Source: Propioniciclava sp.
Lineage (GTDB): Bacteria > Actinomycetota > Actinomycetes > Propionibacteriales > Propionibacteriaceae
Length of the DNA stretch: 57,046 bases
Reading direction: 5' to 3'
NCBI RefSeq assembly: GCF_029977985.1
Contig: NZ_JARKOT010000231.1
Span: forward strand, 1-57,046
Part shown: piece after piece, positions 16,731-25,082 of the stretch
How positions within the stretch are numbered: position 1 is the stretch's first letter
Layout of the letters: each line of letters starts with the position of its first letter
Notes under the pieces: model-generated
What the model was told of the DNA's origin: nothing
The model's input: only the letters and a program-made list of their open reading frames with translations
The model's database searches: none
Position numbers and translations under genes: made by a program

Positions 16731-18070
16731 CCACCCGACCCGCCATCCGCCCGCCGGCGGCGTGGCACGCGCCCGCACCGGCGGCGTCCACCCTCGCCAA
16801 CGGGCTGCGCGTGCTCGCGTTCCGGATGCCCGGCCAGTACGTGACCTCGGTCGCACTCGTCGCCGACCTGCCGATGACGGCCGAGCCGCGCGACCGGGAG
16901 GGGGTCGGGGCGCTCACCGCGGGGACGCTCGACCAGGGCACCGCCACGCACCCCGGCACCGCGTTCGCCGACGCCGTCGAGGCGTGCGGCGCGATCCTGC
17001 ACGCCGGCTCCGGCCACTCCCACGTCGCCGTCCACCTCGACGTGCCGACGACGCACCTCGCGCCGGCGGCGTCCCTGCTGGCCGAGGCGCTGGCCGATCC
17101 GGAACTCGCGGACGCCGACGTCGACCGTCACCGCCGCCTGCGGCTCGCCCAGCTCGAGCAACAGCGCGCCCGCGGCGCGGATCGCGCCAACCAGGTGTTC
17201 CGGCACGTCCTGATCGATCCAGCCCTGCGCTCCCAGCGGCTCGCAGCGGGCGAAGCCGACACGGTGGCCGCCGTCACCGGCGCGGACGTGCGCGCCTTCC
17301 ACGGGCGCTTCTACGGTCCGGCGGGCGCGACGCTCGTGGTGGCGGGCGAGGTGACGGACGCCGACGTCGCCCTCCTCGCCGACGCGCTCGCAGCCTGGGA
17401 GAACCCCCGCCAGGAGCGGGCCCGGCACGAGGCGGCGGCCGCTCAGCCGCCGCGGGTCGTGCTCGTCGACCGGCCCGGCTCGGTGCAGGCCGATCTGCGC
17501 TACGGCTGGCTCACCGTCGACCGCACCGACCCGCGCTTCGGCGCCCTCCAGATCGCCGCTCACGCTCTCGGCGGGGCGTACCTGAGCCGCCTCAACGGCG
17601 TGCTGCGCGAGGAGAAGGGCTACACGTACGGCGCCAGTCTCGTCACCGCGCCGCTGCGCTCGGGTGGGCTGACCTATGCGCAGGGATCGTTCCGCACCGA
17701 GGTGGTCGGCGACGCGCTCCGGCTGCTTCCTGGCCTCGTCGACGTGACGGACGCCCCCCTCACCCTCGCCGAGCGCGACCGTGCCAGTGACTATCTCGTC
17801 GGCGTCACACCGCTGCGGTACGCGACCGCCGGCGGGCTCTGCGAGAGCCTGACCTCCCTGGTCGCAGCCGGCCTGGGCCCCGACTTCATCGACGCGCAAC
17901 TGGCCGCGTGGGGATCCGTCACCCCCGAGGAAGCGACAGCGGCGGCGGCGGAGTTGCTGCGTCCGGACGCCGCGACGCTCGTCGTCGTCGGCGACGCCGA
18001 AGCCCTCACGCCGCAACTCGCCGCTGCAGGGTTCGCGGCCGAGGTCGTACCGGCGGGGTCGGCGCTCTGA
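16727..18070 (+). CDS. M16 peptidase-like partner subunit without zinc motif
   Basis: This 447-aa M16 protein lacks HxxEH at the equivalent N-terminal position (ADLPMTAEPRDREGVGALTA). It keeps the arginine/tyrosine substrate-binding region of partner subunits, with YLSRLNGVLREEKGYTYG in the second half. Alternating catalytic and non-catalytic M16 subunits encoded in tandem are typical of bacterial processing-peptidase-like heterodimers. No signal peptide is evident, so both are predicted cytoplasmic. The ATG at 16727 overlaps the upstream stop. The natural substrate is unknown. Confidence 0.88.
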   Translation: MTTRPAIRPPAAWHAPAPAASTLANGLRVLAFRMPGQYVTSVALVADLPMTAEPRDREGVGALTAGTLDQGTATHPGTAFADAVEACGAILHAGSGHSHVAVHLDVPTTHLAPAASLLAEALADPELADADVDRHRRLRLAQLEQQRARGADRANQVFRHVLIDPALRSQRLAAGEADTVAAVTGADVRAFHGRFYGPAGATLVVAGEVTDADVALLADALAAWENPRQERARHEAAAAQPPRVVLVDRPGSVQADLRYGWLTVDRTDPRFGALQIAAHALGGAYLSRLNGVLREEKGYTYGASLVTAPLRSGGLTYAQGSFRTEVVGDALRLLPGLVDVTDAPLTLAERDRASDYLVGVTPLRYATAGGLCESLTSLVAAGLGPDFIDAQLAAWGSVTPEEATAAAAELLRPDAATLVVVGDAEALTPQLAAAGFAAEVVPAGSAL

Positions 18071-18093
18071 GCTCCCCCGCCCCACCGGCCTCG

Positions 18094-20946
18094 TCAGCGG
18101 CCCATGGCCCGGAGGGCCTCCTCCAGCGCAGCCTTCGCCTCGTTGTTCTTCGCCTGGTAGGTGGCCAGATCGCCCTCGCGGAGCGCGACCTCGGCCTCGT
18201 TGAAGGCTGACTCCGCCCGCTGCAGGGCGTCCAGGGCGGCCTGCTGGTCGCCTGTGCCCGGAGCCGTCGGCGTGGTGGGGGCGGACGGCGTCCCACCCTC
18301 GGTGGGCGGCGCCTGGCCCGTCGGCAACTCACCGGTCTCGGCGCCGGCGAAGCCGCCGAAGACGAGATCGAGAGCCTCCTGCAGGGTCGAACCGATGCCC
18401 ACGTGCTCACCGAACCGGACGACGACGAACGTCAACGCCGGGTACGCGCCCGCCGAGCCGGAACGCTCGGTGTAGATCGGCTCCACGTAGAGCAGGCCGT
18501 TGCCCATGGGCAGCGTCAGCAGGTTGCCGAACCGGACCGCCGCCGACCCACGCGTCTGCTGGTACGGCAGCAGTCGGGCCGCCACGTCGGGGTTCTGCGT
18601 GATCGCGTTCTGCGTCTGGCCGGGCCCGTCGATCTGCTGGGTGTCCGACATGCGCAGGATCCGCAACGACCCGTAGTCCGGGCTCGCGGCGTCCGCGTTG
18701 ACGGCCAGGTAGGCGGCCAGGTTCTGGCGGCCACGCGGCACGAAGACGGCGGTCTGGCTGAACACCGGCGTCTCGTCACCCGGCCAGCGGATCGACAGGT
18801 AATAGGTGGGCTCGCGCAGTTGGGCGTCCGTCTGGACCGGATCCACCGGGATCTCCCACAGGTCGGTGGAGCCGTACCAGACGTACGGGTCGCTCACGTG
18901 GTAGCGGGCGAGGATCTCGCGCTGCACCTTGAACAGGTCCTCGGGATAGCGCAGATGGCTCAGCAGATCGGGCGAGATCTCCGAGCGCGGCTTCACCGTG
19001 CCGGGGAACACCTGCTCGTAGGTGCGCAACAGCGGGTCGGATTCGTCCCACGCGTATAGATCGACGGTGCCGTCGTAGGCGTCCACGACCGCCTTGACCG
19101 AGTTGCGCATGTAGTTGATGGGGGCGTCCAGTTGGGTGACGGTCGTCTGCGTGTCGGTCGTGGCCCGCTGCAGCGAGACCCGCTGGCTGTTGGGGTAGGT
19201 GGAACTGGTCGTGTAGGCGTCCACGATCCACACCAGCCGGCCGTCGACGATCGCCGGGTACAGGTTGCCGTCGACCGTGAGCCACGGCGCGACCTTCTGG
19301 ACGCGCTCGCGCGGCGTCCGATCGAAGAGGATGCGCGACTGGCTGTTGACCCGGTCGGACAGCAGGATGTTGAGGTCGGCGAGTCGGGTGGCGAACACCA
19401 TCCGCCGCCAGTAGTCGCCCATCGGGACGCCGCCCAGCCCGTCGTACACGTTGTACTGTTCGCCGCCGCCCTGGGCGCCACCCGGGCTGTCCAGTTCGAT
19501 GGGAGCCTGGCCGTCCTCGCGGCCGACGATGGCGAAGTTCGTGGACTGCTCGCCGTAGTAGACGCGCGACTGGGTCTCCTCGATGGCGCCTGTGGGCGGG
19601 ATGTCGCGGGTGATCCAGACGGGCTCGCCGTTGCTCTGCCGGCGGTTGCCGTAGGCCGACACGAAACCGTGGCCGTGGGTGTACACCGTGTGGATGTTGT
19701 TCCAGTTCGGGTCCGGGATGGCGTCCGGGTTGATCTCGCGCGCCGCGATGACGACGTCGGTCTCCTGATCGTCGATCGTGTAGCGGTCGATGTCGAGGAT
19801 GTCGGGGAACGTGTAGTAGCCGCGCACCTGCTGCAGTTGCTCGAAGGTCGGGGCGACGACGTTCGGGTCCATGAGGCGGATGCCGGGCAGGGCGGCGGCG
19901 TCCGCGGCCAACTGCCCCGGTCGCACCTGCGTGACCGCCTCGTACTCGGTGATCGCGACGTCCGCCACACCGTAGGCCTGTTTCGTCGCGTTCATCTGCG
20001 CTTGGATGTAGGGACGTTCGTAGTCGGGCTCGTTGGGCCGCACCTGCAGGCCCTGGACGATCATCGGGTAGATCAGCGAGAGGATGAGGCCCGACACGAT
20101 CATGAGCACCACGCCCGCCATGGGCAGGATGCCCCGGTGCAGGAACGCGTTCACCACGAACAGGCCGGCGACGAGGAACGAGATCACCGCCACGACCAGC
20201 TTGGCAGTGAGTCGGGCGCGGGCGTCCGTGTAGTGAAGGCCGGTGAACAAGGTGCCCTGGTCGAGCAGCAGCCCGTACCGGTCAAGCAGGTTCTGGACGC
20301 CGTACATCAGCAGGATGCCCGCCGCCAGCAGGGACAGATGAGTGGACGCCGCCCGCGAGCGCGGGTTGCCGCGCCCGGTGCCGAGGTTGCCGACGGCGAA
20401 ATGGACGGCCGCCGCGGCGACGAGGCCGAAGAGCAGGGCGCTCATCACGAGCCCCGCGACGAGGCGCCAGACCGGGTACTCGAGCAGGTAGAACGAGACG
20501 TCGAGACCGAACGTCGGCTCGGTGACACCCGCCGGTTGCCGGTTGAGCCACGCCAGGACGGGCAGCGCCTGCGTCGCGGCCGACAGACCGGCCATGGCGC
20601 CGAACATGAGCGAGGGGACGACCATCGTCGTCACGCGGTTGTGCTCGAGCAGGTCGCGATAGCGGTCGAGCACGGCGGACGCCCCCGTGCGGCGGTGCGG
20701 CGGACGGGTCCGGAAGGCGAGCGCCATGTTGCCGAGGATCGCGCCACCCATGACGACCGTGCCGACCACGAACAGCAGCACCTGCGTGAGCAGCTGGGTG
20801 GTGAACACCTGGGTGAACCCGATCGAATCGAACCACAGCTTCTCGCTCCAGACCGTCGCGTAGATCACGAACGCGGCGACGATCAGCGCGACCCCCACGA
20901 TGGTGGGCAGAGCGGGGCTGCGACGGCGGCGAATGGCGGTTGGCAC
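18094..20946 (-). CDS. UPF0182-family large membrane protein
   Basis: The 950-aa protein has about seven N-terminal transmembrane helices within the first 310 residues, then a large, probably extracytoplasmic domain with the conserved IDRYTIDDQETDVVIAAREI and HGHGFVSAYGN segments that mark UPF0182 (mycobacterial relatives are about 980 aa). A Pro/Thr/Gly linker and a short coiled-coil tail (ALQRAESAFNEAEVALREGD) end it. Function is unknown. The start is GTG at 20944-20946. It follows the PDZ/Lon-like and PPA1309 genes on the same strand, a conserved actinobacterial grouping. Confidence 0.93.
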   Translation of the reverse strand: MPTAIRRRRSPALPTIVGVALIVAAFVIYATVWSEKLWFDSIGFTQVFTTQLLTQVLLFVVGTVVMGGAILGNMALAFRTRPPHRRTGASAVLDRYRDLLEHNRVTTMVVPSLMFGAMAGLSAATQALPVLAWLNRQPAGVTEPTFGLDVSFYLLEYPVWRLVAGLVMSALLFGLVAAAAVHFAVGNLGTGRGNPRSRAASTHLSLLAAGILLMYGVQNLLDRYGLLLDQGTLFTGLHYTDARARLTAKLVVAVISFLVAGLFVVNAFLHRGILPMAGVVLMIVSGLILSLIYPMIVQGLQVRPNEPDYERPYIQAQMNATKQAYGVADVAITEYEAVTQVRPGQLAADAAALPGIRLMDPNVVAPTFEQLQQVRGYYTFPDILDIDRYTIDDQETDVVIAAREINPDAIPDPNWNNIHTVYTHGHGFVSAYGNRRQSNGEPVWITRDIPPTGAIEETQSRVYYGEQSTNFAIVGREDGQAPIELDSPGGAQGGGEQYNVYDGLGGVPMGDYWRRMVFATRLADLNILLSDRVNSQSRILFDRTPRERVQKVAPWLTVDGNLYPAIVDGRLVWIVDAYTTSSTYPNSQRVSLQRATTDTQTTVTQLDAPINYMRNSVKAVVDAYDGTVDLYAWDESDPLLRTYEQVFPGTVKPRSEISPDLLSHLRYPEDLFKVQREILARYHVSDPYVWYGSTDLWEIPVDPVQTDAQLREPTYYLSIRWPGDETPVFSQTAVFVPRGRQNLAAYLAVNADAASPDYGSLRILRMSDTQQIDGPGQTQNAITQNPDVAARLLPYQQTRGSAAVRFGNLLTLPMGNGLLYVEPIYTERSGSAGAYPALTFVVVRFGEHVGIGSTLQEALDLVFGGFAGAETGELPTGQAPPTEGGTPSAPTTPTAPGTGDQQAALDALQRAESAFNEAEVALREGDLATYQAKNNEAKAALEEALRAMGR

Positions 20947-20970
20947 GGCGATGGGCTCCTCGGTCGAAAG

Positions 20971-21480
20971 TCAGTCGTGCAGGGTCTGCGCCAGGGCATC
21001 GGCCAGCCCGGGCACGAGATCGGGGGCGGCGAGCAGGTCCTCGGGATGGCTCTTGAGCCGGGCCAGCCCGTGGTGCGCTCCGTCGCGGGTGACGCCCACG
21101 ACGACGCGGACGTCCTGCCGGGCCGGGTGCGCGGCGACGGCTGCCGCGGCGGCGTCCGGGTCGTCGGGCAGATCAGCCTCGAGGCCGGCCGGCAGGAACA
21201 GGCGCTCGAGGACCAGCGCGGCCCCGAAGACGGTCGGCGGCCAGGAGATGCGGGCGAGGGCGTCCACGACGTCGTCGCCGGCGTGAAAGCCGTCCTGCTC
21301 GATCGAACTGAGGGCGTCCGGGGCGGTCGGAGCGGCGAGCTGACCCGCCAGGCTGCGCTCGGCGGCGAGGAGCTCGGCCGTCGGGACGAGGGCGAACAGC
21401 CGCGCGGGGGTGTCCCAGCCGGCATGGGCGACGTGGCGTTCGATCTCGGCGAGGGCGGCGACCAGCGCATCGGTGCTCAC
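20971..21480 (-). CDS. PPA1309-family protein
   Basis: This 169-aa soluble, acidic protein (DALVAALAEIERHVAHAGWD near the N-terminus; PEDLLAAPDLVPGLADAL near the end) matches the PPA1309 family, named after a Cutibacterium acnes protein and common in actinobacteria beside the YlbL-type PDZ gene. The biochemical role is unknown, and no catalytic motif or membrane segment is visible. The GTG at 21478-21480 overlaps the upstream PDZ/Lon-like stop by GTGA. The UPF0182 gene begins 24 nt downstream. Confidence 0.88.
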   Translation of the reverse strand: MSTDALVAALAEIERHVAHAGWDTPARLFALVPTAELLAAERSLAGQLAAPTAPDALSSIEQDGFHAGDDVVDALARISWPPTVFGAALVLERLFLPAGLEADLPDDPDAAAAAVAAHPARQDVRVVVGVTRDGAHHGLARLKSHPEDLLAAPDLVPGLADALAQTLHD

Positions 21481-22523
21481 GAACAGCCCTCCACAAGGCC
21501 CGCCGTCGCCGGGTCGGCGAGGGCGTCGAGGGCATTGATCGCGTCGTCGAGCGTGGCGACGCTGACGACGCGGACGGTGTCGGAGTGGTTGCCGAGGTCG
21601 GCGCAGTTCGAGACGGGGAGGACGAAGACCGTCGCGCCGGCGTCCTCGGCCGCGGCCAGAGCCTCGTGGACACCGGTCACCTCGGAGACGTTGCCGGCTC
21701 CGTCGATGCGGCCGACGCCCGCCACCACCTGGCCGCCGACGAGGTCGCCGTCCGTGACCCGGTCGAACAGCGCGAGGGCGAGCATGAGGCCGCTGTCGGC
21801 GCCGACGTCGGCTGCGACGTTGAACGTCACCTGGGGCGCATAGCTGTAACCCATGACGAGCGTGCCGCCCCACACCGGCACCGCACTCTGGGTGTTGGAC
21901 GCCGCCAGCTGCAGCGTGACCGGCTGCTGCAGGCCGTCGCGCAGGATCGTGAACGTGATCGGGTCGCCCGGGCGCAACTGCTCGACGACGGCGCGCACGG
22001 CGGCGACCGTCGGGGTCGCGGTGCCGTTGGCGGCCAGCACGAAGTCGCCCTGGCGCAGCAGGTCGACGGCCGGGCCCGCGCTCGCCACCGACTGGACCAT
22101 CGGGATCTGGTCCACCTGCACGCCGGCCGAGCGCAGCGCGGACGCCGCGGCGTACGCCTGCGACGACGCCGACTGCTGGGCGTTGCGGGCGGTCCGCTCG
22201 GTCTCGGTGACGCGCACGGCGTAGTGCCAGTCGCGCGGCACGGCGTCCCGGTCGGGCGCCCAGTCGGCGTAGAGGACCTCGGGCAGCGCCACGCGGCTCA
22301 GCGACGACGACACGTTCACGCTCGTCGCAAGGATCTCACCGGACGCCGGAAACGTCTGGACCCCCTCGACGGAGACGACGTCGGCGTCCCCCGCCACCCC
22401 GAGCAGGTTCGACGTCGACCCGGGCGCGTAGGTGACGAAGGGGGTAGGCACGACCGCGATGACGACGGCTGCCACGAGGAAGCAGAGCGAGGACACGGCC
22501 GCGGTCCACGTCTGCCTCGTCAT
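21477..22523 (-). CDS. Secreted PDZ/Lon-like (YlbL, S16) protein lacking the catalytic lysine
   Basis: The 348-aa protein has one N-terminal signal-anchor helix (about 8-27), a PDZ domain (about 125-205) and a Lon-type S16 domain. The serine motif GADSGLML places the nucleophile at S244, and GGQVVAGVGRIDGAGNVSEV matches the family. Lon proteases then have a lysine in GGVKEK; here the segment reads TGVHEAL, with Ala288 at that position. The fold is therefore clear but the Ser-Lys dyad looks incomplete. It might be a non-proteolytic scaffold, or another lysine may substitute. TAGGAT 7 nt before the ATG suggests leaderless transcription. Confidence 0.88.
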   Translation of the reverse strand: MTRQTWTAAVSSLCFLVAAVVIAVVPTPFVTYAPGSTSNLLGVAGDADVVSVEGVQTFPASGEILATSVNVSSSLSRVALPEVLYADWAPDRDAVPRDWHYAVRVTETERTARNAQQSASSQAYAAASALRSAGVQVDQIPMVQSVASAGPAVDLLRQGDFVLAANGTATPTVAAVRAVVEQLRPGDPITFTILRDGLQQPVTLQLAASNTQSAVPVWGGTLVMGYSYAPQVTFNVAADVGADSGLMLALALFDRVTDGDLVGGQVVAGVGRIDGAGNVSEVTGVHEALAAAEDAGATVFVLPVSNCADLGNHSDTVRVVSVATLDDAINALDALADPATAGLVEGCS

Positions 22524-22614
22524 GACCGCGATCCTACCGTGCGTCATTGGACCCTCCCGCGCCCGCCTTGCCCCGTGCGGAACAATGGACCCGATCGAGA
22601 AGAGGAGCTTCACC

Positions 22615-23982
22615 ATGCCCGACCGCGACGACGAGAACCCGCTCGAGGAGTTCCTCCGGCAGTTCGGGATCCAGCCCGGCCCCGACGGCACCTATGACAT
22701 CAACGCCCTGATGGGGCCGCTCCAGCAGGCGATGAATCAGTTCGGTCGTCAGATGGACGCCATGGGCGGCGGCGACGGCAGCCAGGGCCTCAACTGGACG
22801 TTCGTGAAGGACGTCGCCCGCAAGGTGACCGCCGCGTCCGGGCCGGACCCGTCGCCGTCGAGTGCCGACGCCGCCGCCGTGCGCGACACCGCCGGACTCG
22901 CCGACCTCTGGCTCGACCAGCACACGAGCTTCGAACGCACCAACACCGCGCCCGCCGCGTGGAGCCGCGCCGAATGGGTCGAAGCCACGATGGGGACCTG
23001 GGAGGAGCTCGTCGGCAGCGTGTCGGCATCGCTCACCGAGGCCATCTCCGGCGTCCTGCAGCGCCCCGAACCCGAGATGGCGCCCATGGCCGCGATGATG
23101 GAGCCGATGATGCGGCAGGCCGCGGCGGGCATGCTGGCTGCCCAGGTCGGGCAGGGCATCGGCCAACTCGCCACCGCTGTCCTCAGCGCCACCGACCTCG
23201 GCTTCCCCCTCACGCCCAAGCCCGTCGTCGCACTGCTGCCCGCCAATGTCGCCGCCTTCGCCGCAGGGCTCGACGTGCCCCTCGACGACGTGCGGCTCTA
23301 CCTTGCCCTGCGCGAGACAGCGCGCCAGCGGCTGTTCGCCGGCGTCGGGTGGCTCGGTCCGCAGATGCTGGCCCTCATCGCGCACTACGCGCGCGGGATC
23401 AGCATCGACGCGGCGTCCTTCGAACAGGCCATCGAGGCGCAGCTGTCGGGCGGGCTCTCGCCCGAGAACCTCTCCGAACTGGGCACGTCGGTGGCCGGCA
23501 AGCTGTTCCAGCCCGACCTGTCGCCCGACCAGATCGACATTCTCGAACGCCTCGAGACCCTGGTCGCGGTCGTGGAGGGCTGGGTCGACGACGTCGTCGC
23601 GCAGACGACCGCCGGTCTGCTCCCCCACGACGCGCTGCTCGAACTGGTCCGGCGCCGCCGCGCGTCCGCCGGACCGGCCGAGAGTGCGCTCAAGACGCTG
23701 CTCAACCTCGAGCTGCGGCCGCGCCGCGTCCGGGACGCCGCCAATGCCTGGGCCGCGCTGCGCGCCGCCCAGGGTGTCGAGGCGCGCGACGCCGTCTGGG
23801 CGCATCCCGACTTCGTGCCGACGGCGTCCGACCTCGACGACCCACTCGCGTTCGCTGAGAACGGCGGGCATGTGGACCGGACAGGCGACGCCATGGACGC
23901 CGCCCTCGCCGCGCTGCTCGACGAGGAGACCGGCGAGGGGTCCGGGCAGGAGGGACCGGAGACGCCCGGACCGACGCCGTGA
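22615..23982 (+). CDS. DUF2342 zinc-metalloprotease-like protein with altered putative zinc motif
   Basis: The 455-aa protein is the actinobacterial DUF2342 family (putative zinc-dependent metalloprotease), found next to the YlbL-type gene. The N-terminus is Asp/Gly/Met-rich; the core has AAWSRAEWVEATMGTWEELV (about 114-133) and VRLYLALRETARQRLFAGVGWL (about 226-247). In relatives I recall, the last motif reads REAAHxRLF; here Arg237 replaces the His, so metal binding may be lost. AGAGGAG before the ATG at 22615 supports the start. It is divergent from the PDZ/Lon-like gene, and its stop abuts the ygjP-like stop. Confidence 0.8.
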   Translation: MPDRDDENPLEEFLRQFGIQPGPDGTYDINALMGPLQQAMNQFGRQMDAMGGGDGSQGLNWTFVKDVARKVTAASGPDPSPSSADAAAVRDTAGLADLWLDQHTSFERTNTAPAAWSRAEWVEATMGTWEELVGSVSASLTEAISGVLQRPEPEMAPMAAMMEPMMRQAAAGMLAAQVGQGIGQLATAVLSATDLGFPLTPKPVVALLPANVAAFAAGLDVPLDDVRLYLALRETARQRLFAGVGWLGPQMLALIAHYARGISIDAASFEQAIEAQLSGGLSPENLSELGTSVAGKLFQPDLSPDQIDILERLETLVAVVEGWVDDVVAQTTAGLLPHDALLELVRRRRASAGPAESALKTLLNLELRPRRVRDAANAWAALRAAQGVEARDAVWAHPDFVPTASDLDDPLAFAENGGHVDRTGDAMDAALAALLDEETGEGSGQEGPETPGPTP

Positions 23983-24513
23983 TCAGTCGGCCTTCTGGTT
24001 GACGCCCAGGTGCTCCAGCGCCGCGAGGAAGCCCTCGGCCCGCTCGGCACCCGGGTGCGCGCCGGCGACGGCGTGGAAGCGCGGCGGATGCCCCTGGACG
24101 TGCAGATGGGTCAACTCGTGGATGAGCAGATGGTCGACCACCCAGTCCGGCATCGTGCGCAACTTGTCGCTGATCCGGATCTCGCCGGTGGCGTGCGTGC
24201 ACGACCCCCAGCGGCTGCGCATGTTCGACACCCAACGGACGCCGAACACGGGCCGCGGACCCTCGACGTGGGGCGCCACGTGAGCGTCGTAGAGCACCTC
24301 GGCACGCCGGGTGAGGGAGGCATCGCCGCGCGGGGCCCGCTTGCGCTGCTCGCGTGCGAGGAACTTCTCGACCAACGGCGGGATGAGGTCGCGACGCTGC
24401 CCCTCGGTGAGGTGGGCCGGAACGACGACCACCAGCCGCCCACCCTCGCGGAAGGCGGCGATCGTGCGCGTGCGGCGCCGGCTGATGCGGATGTCGTAGG
24501 CCGTCGTCACCAT
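23983..24513 (-). CDS. YgjP-like (DUF45/M48-type) metallopeptidase
   Basis: The 176-aa protein carries the zinc motif HELTH followed by a third ligand region (QGHPPRFHAV), and the conserved MRSRWGSC segment of the DUF45/YgjP family. It is small, soluble and lacks a signal peptide, so it should act in the cytoplasm; the substrate is unknown. TAGGCT lies 6 nt before the ATG at 24511-24513, fitting leaderless transcription. It is convergent with the DUF2342 gene with no intergenic base (TGATCA). Confidence 0.9.
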   Translation of the reverse strand: MVTTAYDIRISRRRTRTIAAFREGGRLVVVVPAHLTEGQRRDLIPPLVEKFLAREQRKRAPRGDASLTRRAEVLYDAHVAPHVEGPRPVFGVRWVSNMRSRWGSCTHATGEIRISDKLRTMPDWVVDHLLIHELTHLHVQGHPPRFHAVAGAHPGAERAEGFLAALEHLGVNQKAD

Positions 24514-24569
24514 GCGAGCAGCCTACGAGCCCCCTCCGACGATTTCCGTGCCGAACCCGCTGGCACCGT

Positions 24570-24599
24570 TTGACCCGGGGTCGGCCGCACCGGTAGTTT
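24570..24599 (+). promoter_or_regulatory. Near-consensus promoter with no gene directly behind it
   Basis: TTGACC (24570-24575) and TAGTTT (24594-24599) are 18 nt apart, the best housekeeping promoter I see in the window. Transcription would start near 24606, just before the hairpin at 24609-24673 and 170 nt before the DUF5679 start. Confidence 0.6.
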
Positions 24600-24608
24600 T
24601 GTCCCTAC

Positions 24609-24673
24609 CAAGACCCTCGGTCGACGGGGTGCACGCAGGGGAAGGCGTGCGACCCGACACTCCGGGGGTCTTG
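24609..24673 (+). ncRNA. Candidate structured small RNA or leader RNA
   Basis: CAAGACCC (24609-24616) pairs perfectly with GGGTCTTG (24666-24673). Inside, GTCG/CGAC and GGG/CCC pairs lead to a GCACGC (24631-24636)/GCGTGC (24645-24650) stem with loop AGGGGAAG. The closing stem is followed by a T-containing but not T-rich stretch. It begins right at the predicted start of the promoter above. It could be an independent sRNA or the 5' leader of the DUF5679 gene. It lacks the SRP-RNA loop and matches no class I recognise. Confidence 0.4.
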
Positions 24674-24777
24674 CCTTGTCGATTGCGGCATTCGGTGGGC
24701 AGGGTGGCCTATGCTAGCCGCGTCAGACCGCGCCGTCGTGACGGCGGCTCGGACCGCAGAGCATCAGGAGGATCCAC

Positions 24778-24942
24778 GTGTCGAACGACACCTACAGCGG
24801 CAAGTTCTACTGCGTGAAGTGCAAGGACCACCGCGAGGCCGAGGGCGCCGTGTCGGTGAACGAGAAGGGCACTCGCATCGCCAAGGCCAAGTGCCCCGAG
24901 TGCGGCACCAACCTCACCCGCTTCCTGCCGAAGTCGGCCTGA
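24778..24942 (+). CDS. DUF5679 zinc-ribbon small protein
   Basis: The 54-aa protein (start MSNDTYSGKF) has two CxxC pairs, YCVKCKD and KCPECGT, forming a rubredoxin-like zinc ribbon, and a basic centre. This matches DUF5679, a small family often seen near ribosomal or housekeeping genes; its role is unknown. AGGAGG at 24766-24771 is a perfect ribosome-binding site for the GTG at 24778. A TATGCT box lies near 24711, so the gene may have its own promoter besides the one at 24570. A strong terminator follows. Confidence 0.85.
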   Translation: MSNDTYSGKFYCVKCKDHREAEGAVSVNEKGTRIAKAKCPECGTNLTRFLPKSA

Positions 24943-24950
24943 ACCCATCC

Positions 24951-24992
24951 CGACGGGCGCCGGGGGACGTGATCGTCCCCCGGCGCCCGTCG
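24951..24992 (+). terminator. Terminator after the DUF5679 gene
   Basis: A perfect 19-bp stem (CGACGGGCGCCGGGGGACG and its complement) with loop TGAT starts 8 nt after the stop. There is no T-tract, but the stem is very stable. Confidence 0.8.
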
Positions 24993-25082
24993 TCGTCCCC
25001 GGCCCACCGCAGGTGTTGGCACGGTGTTGGCGGTCTAGCACCCACCGGCGTGGCGTGGCCTCCCAGGGCTCAGAGTGGGGCC

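Noticed and set aside
19132..21843. Plus-strand 903-codon frame
   Set aside because: It is antisense to the UPF0182, PPA1309 and PDZ/Lon-like genes and has shadow composition rich in Arg, Gly and His.
24609..24673. SRP (4.5S) RNA
   Set aside because: The apical loop lacks the conserved GGAAG-type SRP54 site and flanking internal loop, and the molecule is too short.
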